A stretch of 64,000 nt of DNA from assembly GCF_009017415.1 (NCBI RefSeq), contig NC_092405.1, forward strand, positions 248,001 to 312,000, in the 5' to 3' direction. The notes beneath the pieces were generated by a model. It did not search any database and was not told the origin of the DNA. It worked only from the letters and a program-made list of their open reading frames with translations. The stretch is from Aspergillus flavus (lineage: Eukaryota; Ascomycota; Eurotiomycetes; Eurotiales; Aspergillaceae). The translations under genes and the position numbers were made by a program. Shown here in pieces: positions 35,706-48,002 of this stretch (position 1 is the first letter of the stretch; each line of letters starts with the position of its first letter).

Positions 35706-37701
35706 TATCGACATCGGGATATACTTGGCCACTCCTGTCATGTAAGTCATATGAACAAATTATATGGTGTGCAATATGGGTAGCCATGATGCACTTCAAG
35801 GAGAATAATAGGGGCAACTGAGACATCTTGGTTGCTCGCCCACGATATCTTTGCTTCCTTGTCCATCGCCTTTTCTTTCATTCTAGGTGTTTTCTAATTC
35901 CTTTCTGGCTGGTTGCCAGTTAGCCGTGCTCTGGGAGTAATCCACAGGCGGCTGCAGATGCTCGAATTAGTTCCCGATGCTGATCTGGGAGGCCTTGCAG
36001 AGTGTCCCCATATTCCAATAAATCTAACTTTGACCATGTCATCATCCAGTCTTTTGGCCAAGAAATGGCCGGTTGCGTGACTTGGTGTTCGTTGCGGAGC
36101 GTTATTAGCCATCTTGGCCTTTAGTTCTCAGGGAGTACATCCCCCAATAAAGGAAAGAACCAGCTCAATTGCGTTGCAACCGTAACTACACTGACTCTTG
36201 GGATGTTGGATGGAAGTCCAGGAGACACTTATCAACAGTTTAGGCTGGATCGAATGCCTTGGGAAAAGCTCCACACCAGCCATGTGACCTGTCGCCCAAA
36301 TAGGAATTCGATCTAACATCACAACCCTCGTTATTTTAATTCTTCTCCTTCTGAGCAATCTGTGGACCGATCATCGTTCTACAAGAGGATTTTGGCGAAA
36401 CATCAAGTGGGACTGTTATCTCTCACTACGCCGATCACCAATCCAAGAACGAAGCACAAAATTCGAGACTATTTCTCCGCGCCCCGTTGATAAATTGTTT
36501 ATATCTGAACACACTACTCCGTAGACGAACCTTTTAAGAGGCTCAGAACTGGGTGAAAATGAAATCTGACGGGAAAGCACCCGACCCAGCCAACCATCGG
36601 GCTCCGGCCAAATCGATAAGTCAAACCGGTGCTCTTGGACAACCAGTTGTGGTCGCCTTGCAGGGTCGGCATATGTAAGCCAAGCCGCCAATCTTGCTAT
36701 TTCCGCATGCGGATATACCGACTCATCAGTTTCCGTGAGAGGAGCGTTCTTGGACACCTCGGGATGACTGGCTGTGCGCTCTCGGCGCCAAGCCTGCCGA
36801 GAGGTATCAGACCGAGTGCGAAAATGCCGATTGCTCTGGTATGACGCCAGAGGGGAAACGATTGCTGTCGGAGCCTTGAGCTTTGAACCTTCTGTCCAAC
36901 TGACCTTTGGCTTCTATCATGATGACCTCCGCTAGCCTTTTTCCGGTCTCTCTTGGATCGGGCATACCTACAGGGGAATGGTACCGCTTGCGTTTCTCGC
37001 ACCACATGGCTTTCCTTTATGCACTGCCTCTGGACAGTATGCCTGCATGAATCAGCCGCCCAGTCATGTTTCGGCTACTAACCTCCTCTTGTGCTGTAAC
37101 TCGTGTTCGTCGTTGTAATAACCTCCTTTAGTCCCGCAGAGCCCTGTCAGCCCGTCAGACATGAAAGGCAGCGAAGCGGCTATATATCGTGAGGAGAATC
37201 ACTAGCTCCATCAATCTCGCCGCACTGTCCCTTCTTCGTTGCATAGGATCAACCACATAACCACGCAACACTGGCAAAGTGGACCCTGGGCGGCAAGCTA
37301 GGTTTCCCCGATCAAGTCGTCCGGGACCTCCAAGAACGCCACTGGTGAGCTCTTTGGACTCCAAGCCTCTTGGCCTGGGGACAGTATGGAGTCAACGGGC
37401 AAGTCCCTAAGGTACGTGTTAGCTAATCTGGGGAGACCCAGTTATCATGCGGAGTCAATCACTTTGACTGGTCAGCAGAGTGGCATGGAGACCGTCCCAA
37501 TTGTTGTATGGGTGACGGATCTTCGTCTGGGCTCTTGGAGACGTTAAAAGCGCCGGCCTGCCGCTGTTTGAGATCCTGTGGCTCCAGAATTCTCTCATTC
37601 TACTGCATCTAATTTGCCTATTGTACCCTGCACCTCTTGGACATACTAACCCACATCTTGGTCCTCTGATCTGCAAGGTGCTCCGCACCTAGACTCCTGT
37701 C
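35706..37701. other. Intergenic, 2.0 kb
   Basis: Open frames of about 100 codons occur on the minus strand (36416-36757, 36697-37005), but none shows a family motif or consistent splice sites. I see no confident gene. Confidence 0.5.
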
Positions 37702-39805
37702 ATGGATAAGAAAATCAATGACCCCGAAGCGCCTGCCTTGACGTCGCAGCATCTTGAATCCTCCATTTCAATCGAGAAGCAAGATGCAGCAGAGACAGCC
37801 CGGGATTGGTCTCGGGATGTCATTAAAAAGGATACTAACTCCAAGCTGAAGAACCCCCTCGCAGGATTGACTCGGGAGGAGCTTTACCGCGATGCCGAAG
37901 AGTTTGCTCGGGAAAAAGATCTCGAGCACATCGTGGAGCAGCTCAAACGAGGCGCGCTAGTGGCTCAGGACCCCAAGATCTTCGAGGAATTGGATGAATT
38001 GTCTGAAGGGGAGAAGGAACTCCTCCGGCGCGAGAAGACGCACAGATGGAACCAGCCTTTTATGATGTACTTTATGACCAGTAAGCACCCGTTGTTGTAG
38101 GAAGCGTTTTATAATTCTGATGATCTCTAGTTCTCTGTGCTGGTTCCGCAATTGTGCAGGGAATGGATCAGACCGCAGTGAACGGAGCACAAGAGTGAGT
38201 AATTTCCGCCAATCTAGATTGCGAGTGCGAGTCTAACAGTGGCCAGGTACTACTTTGAGGAGTTCAACCTCACCAATCCCTGGATGCAAGGCCTGGTAAA
38301 TGGCGCTCCATATCTTTGTTCGGCTGTTATCGGTTGTTGGACTACCGCTCCGCTCAATCGCTGGTTTGGACGACGCGGTTGTATCTTTATCTCTTGCTTC
38401 ATCTCGTTTGCTTCCTCTTTCTGGATGGCAGCCGCACACACCTGGTGGAACCTCCTGCTGGGTCGCTTCTTGCTAGGCTTTGCGGTGGGTGCGAAGTCAA
38501 CGACTACCCCAGTCTACGGCGCTGAATGTGCGCCCGCTAATATACGTGGGGCCCTGGTGATGATGTGGCAGATGTGGACGGCATTTGGCATCATGCTGGG
38601 CTATATCGCTTCTGTCGCGTTCATGAAAGTGACGCATCCAACCATCCCGGGTTTCAACTGGAGGCTTATGCTGGGGTCGACCGCCATTCCGTAAGTTTAT
38701 TCCGCAGGGCTGACCCACTTTTCACCTTTATTCACTTTGAATTAACACTTCCGAGCCCGTTCTTTGTTTGTATCCAGGTTTATATGTGCCCCGAGTCACC
38801 CCGATGGTACATGATCCGGGACCGCTACCAGGACGCGTACAACGCACTTTGCAAGCTGCGCCCATCGGAATTTCAGGCTGCGAGGGACCTTTACTACATT
38901 CACTCTGCCTTGAAAGTGGAAGAAAAGCTCCGGCAAGGCAAACACCTCTGGCGCGAGATGTTCACCGTCCCCCGTAACCGGCGCGCCGCGCAATCATCTT
39001 TCTTCGTCATGTTCATGCAACAGGTTCGTCTTTACGGTGATTCTAGGCTCATTCTGCATCGCTAACGTCACCTAGTTCTGCGGTGTGAACGCTATAATGT
39101 ACTATTCTTCTTCAATGTTTCGGGATGCCGGGTTTGATCTCCAAACGGCACTCGTTGTGTCCCTCGGATGCGGCATCACGAACTGGATTTTTGCTCTTCC
39201 GGCGGTGTATACAATCGATACCTTCGGTCGGCGCAACCTTCTCCTGACCACGTTCCCTCTGATGTGCCTGTTCCTGCTCTTTACCGGTTTTTCGTTCTAC
39301 ATTCCGGATCAGGCTCCCCGAACGGCCTGCGTCGCAACCGGGATCTACCTGTACATGATTGTTTACTCGCCGGGCGAGGGACCTGTGCCTTTCACATACT
39401 CGGCCGAAGCATTTGTGAGTTATTTCTTGCCTTTTCTCCCCTGTCACCGACTCCGGCTAATCTAGACAGCCATTGTACATCCGTGACATCGGCATGTCAT
39501 TTGCGACCGCCACGACTTGGGGCTTCAATTTTATCGTGTCGCTCACGTGGCTCCCGCTGCGGGATGCATTCAGCGTCCAAGGAGCGTTCGGGTGGTATGC
39601 CGCATGGAATTTCTTCGGTTGGGTTTTCTGCTATTTTTGCCTGCCGGAAACCAAGGCGCTCTCTCTGGAAGAATTGGATCAGGTCTTTTCCGTGCCCACT
39701 CGCAAGCATATCAATCACTATCGTGGCATGATGCCATGGTATGTCAAGAAGTACATCCTTCGCCGGGATGTGCCGCCGCAGAAACAGCTGTATGATTACG
39801 AGTGA
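37702..39805 (+). CDS. MFS sugar transporter (SP family)
   Basis: Six exons: 37702-38080, 38131-38194, 38247-38690, 38756-39023, 39076-39414, 39470-39805, encoding 609 residues. The long charged N-terminus (about 125 residues, with EKELLRREKTHRWNQP just before helix 1) is typical of a fungal sugar/polyol subgroup. Signatures are RWFGRRGCIF and LLGRFLLGFAVG (first-half loops), CPESPRWYMIRDR, and QQFCGVNAIMYYSSSMF (the classic QQxxGxNxxxYY helix 7). The second half has DTFGRRNLLL and PLYIRDIGMSFATATTW, and a PETKALSLEELDQVF end. Every join restores a family motif. The substrate is probably a hexose, disaccharide or polyol but cannot be set from sequence by eye. Confidence 0.92.
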
Positions 39806-40811
39806 TGATTATCAGGGCTGGCGTTTGGAATGGCGGGCCCACTGGACTCATGCGTCACAAGTAGACGAATTGATGGCAGTAAGGGTATTGAATATGGATC
39901 CCGATAATGTGATGAGAGTTTTGGAATGGTTTTCGGTTCGCTTGCTTTATTTATTGTCCTTCCCGATGGATCATAGTGGTAGTAATATGACCACGTCGAA
40001 TTATCAATCCGAATGTGTTATATCCATTTAAGGTTTAAAACCCTGATTTATCTCTTCTCCATGCTTGCCATCCGACCGAGGTTAGGATTGGTAAGAAATT
40101 AGTACGTTAGCCGGGGACAACTCTGTGTCAACGGAGTCCGTTTCCCGTTAAAGTTTCCGGGGTTCAACATCTGGATCGGCCTGAATGACCAGTGGTGTGC
40201 AGTGGAACTGGCACCGAACATTCCAAAGATGCCGGGAGGGACAGTTATTGGTCCAGTACCTGCAGGATGCCCCGGCCCTAAGGCATTCCAAGACACCCTA
40301 AGGCACTCAACTGAAATTTTCAAGGTTAGTGTGGCTGACGATCTGGACAATGAGGGCTTCCTATTGGGTGAAAGCTGGCCATGGCGCCCCACCCGGACGC
40401 CACCCGAACTGCAACTAATTAGGTAACGGATTCAACACACACTTGCAGAATTATTCCCTTTTGTCTCCAGGCGAAGGTGAGTCAGGCAATAATCACCATG
40501 GTTTTCTGACGTCGAGCTTGATTCAATGGCGCTCTTCTTCCATTTCCCTTAGACACCGTCTTCCCCAGTCTGTTCAACCTCGACCGGTTGTGACGAACGT
40601 GGAGTACTTCGGACCGTTGATGTAACTGTGTTGCAGTGTATCCATCCACCTCATTCTCCGCTTCTTCACCCGGTTATTTCTTTGTTAGCTTGTTTTTCTT
40701 TTCCGTGACCGCTTTCCTTTCTTTCCCGGTGCCCCTCTGCATCTGGTTGAGAGTCATCTCACGCTGGTCATTAGCCAGTCTAATATCAAACTTTGCCCCC
40801 GAAGCGCACTC
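39806..40811. other. Intergenic, 1.0 kb
   Basis: C/T-rich towards the permease start. No gene recognised. Confidence 0.55.
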
Positions 40812-42714
40812 ATGGCTCCCTCACCGGATCATCATGGGAGTGCAGTATTGAGTGATATGAACCGGGACGCAGAATATGATCTCAGCGACAAGGACACGGA
40901 AAAGCAGCAAGAGGAAAAAGCTCGTCCGGAATATCAGGACACCTTTGGCGATGAAGAATACGCCGAGGTGAAGTACAAGGTGTTGAGCTGGTGGTATGTT
41001 GTGGCGCTACCTCAGTTGTCAAAAGATGACAATTTACTGACCAGCATCATACAGGCAATGTGGTTTTCGTGAGTAACTGTTGGGTACTAGTGTTCGGGGA
41101 AGTGTACTGACTCTCATAAGTGATGGTCGCGGAAACGGTCTCACTGGGAATTCTCTCGTTACCCGCCGTGGTTGCTGCCTTAGGCCTTGCCCCGTAGGAA
41201 GCCCCATTCCCCGATGCTCCTTTCACATACTGACATCCCACCAAAAGCGCTATTATTCTTCTACTTGGCCTTGGCCTTCTGGCGACTTATACTGGCTACA
41301 CCATTGGGCAGTTCAGATGGCGCTACCCTCACATTCAAAGCATGGCCGATGCCGGCGAGGTCCTTCTCGGCAAGTTCGGCCGCGAGTTCTTGGGAACCGG
41401 TCAGCTTCTGCTAGTCATTTTCATTATGGCTAGTCACATCCTGACCTTTACGGTGGCTATGAATTCCATCACCGACCACGGAACCTGCTCCATTGTCTTT
41501 GGTGTTGTGGGACTAGTCATCTCATATGTTTTATGTTTACCGCGTACATCCGCCAAGGTGTCGTATTTGTCTATTGCTTGTGAGTGACGGCTGCCACTTC
41601 GAACTTCTCAAAAGAGATATACTTACAGTCCACCAGCTTTCATCAGTGTCTTTAGCGCCGTAATGATTGTCATGATTGCCCTCGGCATCCAACGCCCGTG
41701 GCACGGTGGTGTCCAGGCAACCGTCGATACTAGCCTGTACAAGGCGTTCCTTGCTGTGTGCAACATTGTATTTTCTTTCTGTGCGTTTGCCTCACCTCAT
41801 GTGCCATCTCAGACTCACTAATATGCATTTTAGCGGGCCATGTTGCCTTTTTTGGATTCATGTCAGAACTCAAAGATCCGAAAGATTACCCCAAATCTCT
41901 CTTTCTTCTTCAAGGCATTGATGTCATCCTATACATCGTCACGGCTGTCGTTATTTACTACTACGCTGGCCAGGATGTGACTTCCCCTGCTTTAGGATCT
42001 GCTAGTCCCGTGGTGCGCAAGGTCGCCTACGGCATTGCGCTTCCTACTGTAAGTTCATTACTGATATCAGTCGCGAGAAATATTTTTTAACATCGTCATC
42101 AGATTATCATCGGTGGAGTAGTCAACGGCCACGTCGCGTGCAAGTACGTCTACGTCCGTCTGTTCCGTGGCAGCGACCGCATGCACAAGAAGGATCTAGT
42201 GGCCACCGGCTCTTGGGTACTTCTGATGCTGGGCCTGTGGATCGTGGCCTGGGTCATCGCGGAGGCGATTCCGGTCTTCAATAATCTTCTGAGCTTAGTT
42301 GTACGTGACCTCGATTTCTCTGCACTTCCGCCAAATATCCAACTGACATATATACTAGGCCTCTCTCTTCGCGAGCTGGTTCACCTGTACGCTATACCAA
42401 CACCCCACCCTGACCCTCCATTCCCTGAACATCAAATACTAACAAAAGTAATAGACGGCCTCAGCGCCACATTCTGGCTCTACCTCAACAAGGACCGCCT
42501 CTTCGCAACGCCGATGAAAATCTTCCTCACCATTCTCAATGTCCTTATATTCGCCATCGCAGGATGCATCGTACGTTCTTCCCCTGATATATTGACTACA
42601 TTGTTCATTCCTCACTAACTCGCTGCACAGTGTGGTCTCGGCCTGTATGTTTCAGGCAAAGCATTACATGATGACCCCAGTAGCGCTAGTTTCTCGTGTG
42701 CAAATAATGCTTGA
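40812..42714 (+). CDS. Amino-acid permease, AAAP family (MTR-like)
   Basis: Ten exons: 40812-40993, 41055-41068, 41121-41193, 41248-41579, 41637-41780, 41834-42048, 42103-42300, 42359-42386, 42455-42570, 42631-42714, totalling 1386 bases and 461 residues. The family is PF01490, close to the Neurospora MTR neutral/aromatic amino-acid permease: EVKYKVLSWWQCGFLMVAETVSLGILSLPA, read across three exons in pieces, then LATYTGYTIGQF and GHVAFFGFMSELKDPKDYPKS. Eleven or so helices follow. Exon 2 has only 14 bases and exon 8 only 28, and both are required to keep the family sequence and the phase. The protein should act at the plasma membrane as a proton symporter. The last exon gives a short, Ser/Asn-rich end. 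Confidence 0.92.
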
Positions 42715-43354
42715 TTTTTGCATTGTTAGAGCATCGGGCCGGAGTTGTTGTATTATACGCGTCAATAATTGTATTTATAGATTAGATTCGTTTTGGAATG
42801 AAATTACAGCCCGCATGGAAAGCGTCCCTCAATGTGATACCGGATCGATCATTGAAGAATAGTACACTCACCTAACTGGGCACTGATGTTCAACCGCTTC
42901 CCGTTTGGGATAGATGTCCTTCAGGTGATTCCGTCCCACGCGCAAAGGTTGTCAGTTTGGTAGATCCAAGTCACTAGGTAATTCACACTGATGATGTGAG
43001 CACGGCATGGAATGACCTGCGATATAACACCGACTATTCCAAGTCGAAGTGGATCACAACCGCACGGAGCTGCCGACTCAGCTGCAATTATCAGTACTAC
43101 ATTTTCTACCACATTTTCGTTGACCTGAAAGCCATACTATCAGATACCAGAAAGTCACGGCTTCAGCACTTTACAGTGAGTATGGTTTTAGCTGTAATCA
43201 ATGGTAGGTGCATGCGAGCATGCAACTCTTTGCGTTTCCCAGAGTAGTATTCGTAGCACACTTGACCAGTCATACATACGAACCATACATACTGAATTTG
43301 GCAAGACTTAAGGATCTAAGATATGATTGGCATGAAACAGTAGCCATTGTAACC
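42715..43354. other. Intergenic, 0.64 kb (convergent)
   Basis: 3' sides of the permease and the polysaccharide synthase genes. Nothing recognised. Confidence 0.55.
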
Positions 43355-45409
43355 CTATGTACGTGGCAGTAATGATGTCCGTTCAGTAGCTTGTCCGTTC
43401 TCATCCCTATTGTCTTCGGCAACCACCTGACGAGTCTTGCCCCATCCAAACGAATCTAAGTAATGGCAAGAGTACAGCAAGATTGCTATGTTAACGAATG
43501 GGCCACAGATAATATATATGAGGCAACCGATCCAGAAGCGCGAGGCATCGCGCCATGGCTTAATGTGCCAGAAGGGGATAATCAGATAATAAACAATGGG
43601 GATCAGTGCAATGGCAATGAAGCAGAAGATGATCCATGCCTCAACATCTATATATGCGGGAAATGTTAGATTGATCTCTGTGGAGTCGGGGTGGTAGATG
43701 AAACGCGCTATACTCACAAAACATTGCCATGATAAATCTAGCCATGCTGGCGAAGATGAACACATTAAGAAACCATGTCATCACATTAGTGCAAGCAAGG
43801 ATCCTTTCGAACCAATGTACGCCAGGAGCAGATGATAAAAACAGGTCATTTGAGGTGGCACCCAGTGTCCATCGTCTGCGTTGAGACAGGAAGACTGGCC
43901 ACGACTGTGGAACGTCTGTATATGCTACCGCATGGAGCGCCTGGCGAGTCTGAGCCCTCGGACGAGCAGAGAGCATATGGCAGACATGATTACGGTCCTC
44001 ACTGGCAGTGGCTCGAACATGTCGCAGAACTCCATCAGTAGGGACAGGGCAGTATCCGAATCTCTTGAACAGCACTTCACGTCCACAAGTCTCTTCACAG
44101 ATCTTCAACAGCTGGCAACAGCCGGGGAGACAAGATACTTTATGCGTAATCACAGACTGGTGAAGACGTCGTAGGCATTGGGCAATCGTGTATTCTGCTG
44201 ACTGGTATAACTTCCAAGGATGCCAAAAATTGTCTTTCCAGTCCACGGCAACATAGCCACATACCCCTACAGTGTCCTCATACCGTGAACATCGAAGTAG
44301 TTCGCTAATACAGTGGTCATCAAATACTGTATCGGCATCCATCCCAATCAGATTGTCAATATAATCAATCCCTGACTCCTTGATAAACGAAGCCATATGG
44401 ACAAAGAATGTCGACGTGAATATTGTCTCTGGATGTGTATGGCGGATATTGTAGTTGTACAAAAACGAACGTACTGCGATTAAACTATCGCGCTTTCCTT
44501 GGTTGTGCTGTTTGATAATGCAGAAGTACGGCACGTCGTTGTAGGTCCCCCTCTGAACTTCAACATCCATGAATTGTTGATCCCATGCCAGGTAGGCTTT
44601 CGTGATCCGGACCCGGTAGTCTTTCTGGATGAGAATATCCTCTAACAGATATTCTCCGGTTGTCTTCTCCATGCCGTAACCACGAGCTTTGCCATCACAG
44701 ATAATCATAATACATCGCCTATGATCTGAAATGCCTTTTTGCATTATTAGTGAATTGAGTGACCGCTCCATCTCATCCTTCGTTTCGTTATAGCATGGAA
44801 TCAAATGGACTAGGCTCTCTGGAGTCTCTGGTATCAGCGGCTTCTCTGGGTAACACCAACGATAGAGTAGGTTAACCAGCAGAGCGATGATCATGGCGAT
44901 ATTCATCACAACACCAGCACCTATAAAAGGCATGAGGAGGTACCAGTAATGTGGGAACCACCAGGTAGCAAAAATTCCGAACCCACTAGGGACATGAATT
45001 AGCGGATGATTCTACATCTTGAGGAATGGCAGGGATCGACTTACTTGGCTGTGAGGATAGAGATTTGAAACATGTACTTTTGAATCAGGATTCTTCTGCG
45101 ACCCTTCTTGCGCACTTCTGGCGTAACCTGCGGACGTGGCGTTGCTTCTTTGGTCGTGATACAGCCAGTCCACTCCTCCAGTACATCTAGGATCTCTCGG
45201 GTATTTCGCGCAACACCGCGTACGGGCATGCTTGAAGTTAGCTCCTCATTTCTGCCAATGTCAATTGGACACGCCGGTACTCTGTTGTCTGGAGAGGCAG
45301 CCATGTCCTCGCTCAAGGGACTGGGATTGTCGCGATGTACGTGCTGGTAATGCTTCGATTGGCGTGGTATAGGCAATTTCCGTACCATGGGCGATACCGT
45401 TTGGTTCAT
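43355..45409 (-). CDS. Chitin-synthase-like GT2 polysaccharide synthase
   Basis: Exons, minus order: 45409-45045, 44985-43718, 43647-43355, encoding 641 residues (667 if translation begins further upstream). An N-terminal polar region of about 100 residues is followed by two helices (GFGIFATWWFP.., GVVMNIAMIIALLVNLL). The cytosolic GT2 domain has HLIPCYNETKDEM, GMDADTVFDDH (metal-binding DAD), LPGCCQL, ATASEDRNHVC and FLSQRRRWTLGATSND. Membrane helices follow in exons 2 and 3. This is the chitin_synth_2 (PF03142) signature, but the protein is much shorter than the myosin-headed classes and lacks their extra domains. It shares a 1.2 kb divergent promoter region with a nucleotide-sugar dehydrogenase, suggesting that the polymer contains a uronic acid derived from an amino sugar. 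A simple chitin synthase remains possible. Confidence 0.87.
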
Positions 45410-46601
45410 GATGCAATAATCATTGGCACATTTGCTTAAAACTGCTGTTCTTTGTCTCTTTTTCCTTCGCAGAGTTTCACAGGCCAAGAGAAGCTGATAT
45501 AATCCGCCAGGATGGTGTAGATTGGTTGTAGGTCGTCACACTGCTGCTATGTCGAATCTCGACGGTCGTTGCTCACGTCGTCTTGCAATGCATTCCTACA
45601 CTACCGGCTGGTACGGCCCTTGAAAGAATGGCGAACTTGTCTGATTAAGTTGACCATGGTGGCTGGCTATCTATTATAAGCATGGCTTAGAACCAGGTGA
45701 TGAGTAGGCAAGGGCCCCACTACAGCAGGTGATCATTGCCTATGTTCGCAGAGCCGAAGGACACTATATGAACGGAGCTGAGAAGATCGGCGTTTGAAAA
45801 GGCCAGGACTCCACTTACAGCTGAGCGACACAGTATGTTTTTCTTTTTGTCTTTCTTTTCTATTTGAGCCCATGAAACTGGCGCATTCTGCTGCTCTAAT
45901 GCCGATGCACAGAATCGTCTCTCAACAATGCTATTCCTAGACATGAAGATATGTCGGTTAATCATATCGGCGAGTAGCATCGGACTTTTTGCTGGGGGCG
46001 CGTAGACGGAATAAGTGGCTCAGCTGAGATAAAGATCGTGTTAAAACTTAATCCCTATGGATCGTATTTTGTATACTCTGTCCAGCTAGCAAGATCCGTA
46101 AAAGGGAAATGATATGCATCCATACCCACCGCGATCGACGCGATCTTTTCACACCCTATCACGGGAACCAATCAACATCCGACATACTGCAAAGCAAGAT
46201 TCCAAAAGAATATAGATCATATTCGCCATGACACGTAGCTTCTCTATAGTTAGTTACGTGTACGTACTAGTATCTATCCACTGGTCTTTTTCACATTGCA
46301 AAAGCGCGTTGGCTGAGTTTTCTACTCCTTATTGAAATCTTGAAATGCCACTGATCCACTCCGAGGCCCCTGCTAAATGAGGTTATTCAATGGATATATT
46401 AAGCACACCAGCCATTGCCGAGATCCGGCGAATATAGATAAGAAATCAAGGGAAATACTCCCGTGGTACTACTGGGTTATAGTGTAGGGTGAGCTGCATT
46501 CCGTCTGCTCCTGAAAAGCTCGGACATTGGGCAAAGACATCCCCCTTTCAGTTAGGCAATCTCGACGACAACTCCATATCCCGGCACTTTGCGTCGGTGA
46601 G
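45410..46601. promoter_or_regulatory. Divergent promoter region of synthase/dehydrogenase pair
   Basis: 1.2 kb between two diverging starts. Contains GGATATATTAAG near 46393 on the dehydrogenase side and TTATAATAG on the minus strand near 45675 on the synthase side, both TATA-like. No gene recognised inside. A shared promoter region would co-express the pair (inference). Confidence 0.45.
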
Positions 46602-48002
46602 ATGAAAGCCATACTGCCAGATATGGCCTGCTTCAAGTTGCACGGTAATGGCTATTCTCAAGGGCAGATTTCCGAGCCGGCTTCCATAGAAAGCAATGGC
46701 CTGCCTACGCCTCCTCCTGAAAGCAGTTCAGGGAAGTGCCAACCTGAAGGCGACAATGTGAACAAGGAAACCTTTCACACACATGCATATGATGACCCTA
46801 TCATTGCTGTGATTGGCGTTGGCTATATCGGCCTCGAACTTGTATCTGCTTTCGCCAGGGTATACAACAACATCATCGCCTTTGATATCAACAGTCAGCG
46901 CATTGAAGAGATCCGGGCTGATCTGGCCAAGAAAAATGTAAAAGCTACAAGCAATCCTTCCGATATCGCGGTGGCTACACACTTCTTGATATGTGTCCCC
47001 ACAACACTCCATCAAGCCTGCGTTGATACGACACCCTTACAGGCCGCAATTAGCCTACTTTCGAAATACGCCCGTCCCGGATCAACAGTGGTTATCGAAA
47101 GCTCAGTCGCCGTGGGCATAACGAGACAGCTTCTGAAAGATGTTATGAGATCGTGCGGCCTCATGGCTGGCATGTCTCCGGAGCGAGTCGATCCAGGTCG
47201 ACTCTCCCCTGCATTTGAGGATATCCCCAAAGTCATCTCTGGCTTGGATGATATCGCACCCGGATCCTTACAAAGCATTGAGAAACTGTACGGGAAAGTC
47301 TTCCATGATCTAGTCCCAGTCTCGTGTCCCGAGGTGGCTGAGATGACGAAATTGTACGAGAACTGTCAACGCATGGTTTGCATCGCCTTCGCAAATGAAA
47401 TGGCAGATGCATGCCAATCCATCGGCATAAGCGCTATGGAGGTTTCTACGGCTGCGGCCACAAAGCCGTTTGGATATCAATCGTATTTCCCGGGACTGGG
47501 GGTTGGCGGAAATTGTATCCCTGTGAATCCATATTACCTCCTGTCTACATCTGAGCTGCCTCTACTTCAGGCGGCCACGGAGGAAATGACCAAGCGCCCC
47601 GCAAAACTGGGAAACCGGGTGATGAAGAAGTTTTATTGTAATCAAGCTTCCGGCGCAATGTCACGAGTCATGCAACCCCGAGTCCTTGTCGTTGGTGTAG
47701 GGTTCAAGCGTGGACAATCCGTTCTCAGCAACTCTCCTGGTCTTGCACTTATTCGGCATCTGAAAGATGAATGGGAGGCATCAGTCGAATACGCCGATCC
47801 GCTCGTTTCGCAGGAAGCGTTGCCTTCCATTCCGAAATTGGATGAAGCGAGGAGATGGAATACAAAATCGTTAACAGAAGAATTCGACATAATTATCGTG
47901 GCTGTTGACCAGCCGGGGCTGGATCTCACGGTTCTACAAAGATTAGATGGGGTGTTAGTCGAGAATTTCACGTCTTCCGTGGCGGCTGGATGCTCCCAAT
48001 AG
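46602..48002 (+). CDS. Nucleotide-sugar 6-dehydrogenase, WbpA/TviB-type (UDP-HexNAc dehydrogenase-like)
   Basis: Single exon, 466 residues from the ATG at 46602; the frame extends upstream without another ATG. The N-terminal Rossmann motif is VIGVGYIGLELVSAF, after a Ser/Pro-rich leader of about 65 residues. Next come MSPERVDPGRL, EVAEMTKLYENCQR, AATKPFGYQSYFPG and GVGGNCIPVNPYYLLS, with the catalytic cysteine at about residue 305. The C-terminal UDP-binding domain begins PRVLVVGVGFKRG. These motifs match bacterial UDP-GlcNAc/UDP-GalNAc 6-dehydrogenases (WbpA, WbpO, TviB), not the ordinary fungal UDP-glucose dehydrogenase. They would make a UDP-HexNAc uronate with two NAD+. Substitutions are seen beside the cysteine: Asn for His and Asn for Asp in the GGHCIPxDP motif. 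The absence of introns and bacterial-type relatives hint at horizontal origin. Confidence 0.88.
   Translation: MKAILPDMACFKLHGNGYSQGQISEPASIESNGLPTPPPESSSGKCQPEGDNVNKETFHTHAYDDPIIAVIGVGYIGLELVSAFARVYNNIIAFDINSQRIEEIRADLAKKNVKATSNPSDIAVATHFLICVPTTLHQACVDTTPLQAAISLLSKYARPGSTVVIESSVAVGITRQLLKDVMRSCGLMAGMSPERVDPGRLSPAFEDIPKVISGLDDIAPGSLQSIEKLYGKVFHDLVPVSCPEVAEMTKLYENCQRMVCIAFANEMADACQSIGISAMEVSTAAATKPFGYQSYFPGLGVGGNCIPVNPYYLLSTSELPLLQAATEEMTKRPAKLGNRVMKKFYCNQASGAMSRVMQPRVLVVGVGFKRGQSVLSNSPGLALIRHLKDEWEASVEYADPLVSQEALPSIPKLDEARRWNTKSLTEEFDIIIVAVDQPGLDLTVLQRLDGVLVENFTSSVAAGCSQ

Noticed and set aside
36416..37007. Minus-strand open frames of 66-113 codons, one with Arg/Lys-rich, Cys-containing text
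   Set aside because: They lack a zinc-cluster cysteine pattern, clear starts and consistent introns; similar lengths occur by chance elsewhere in the window.
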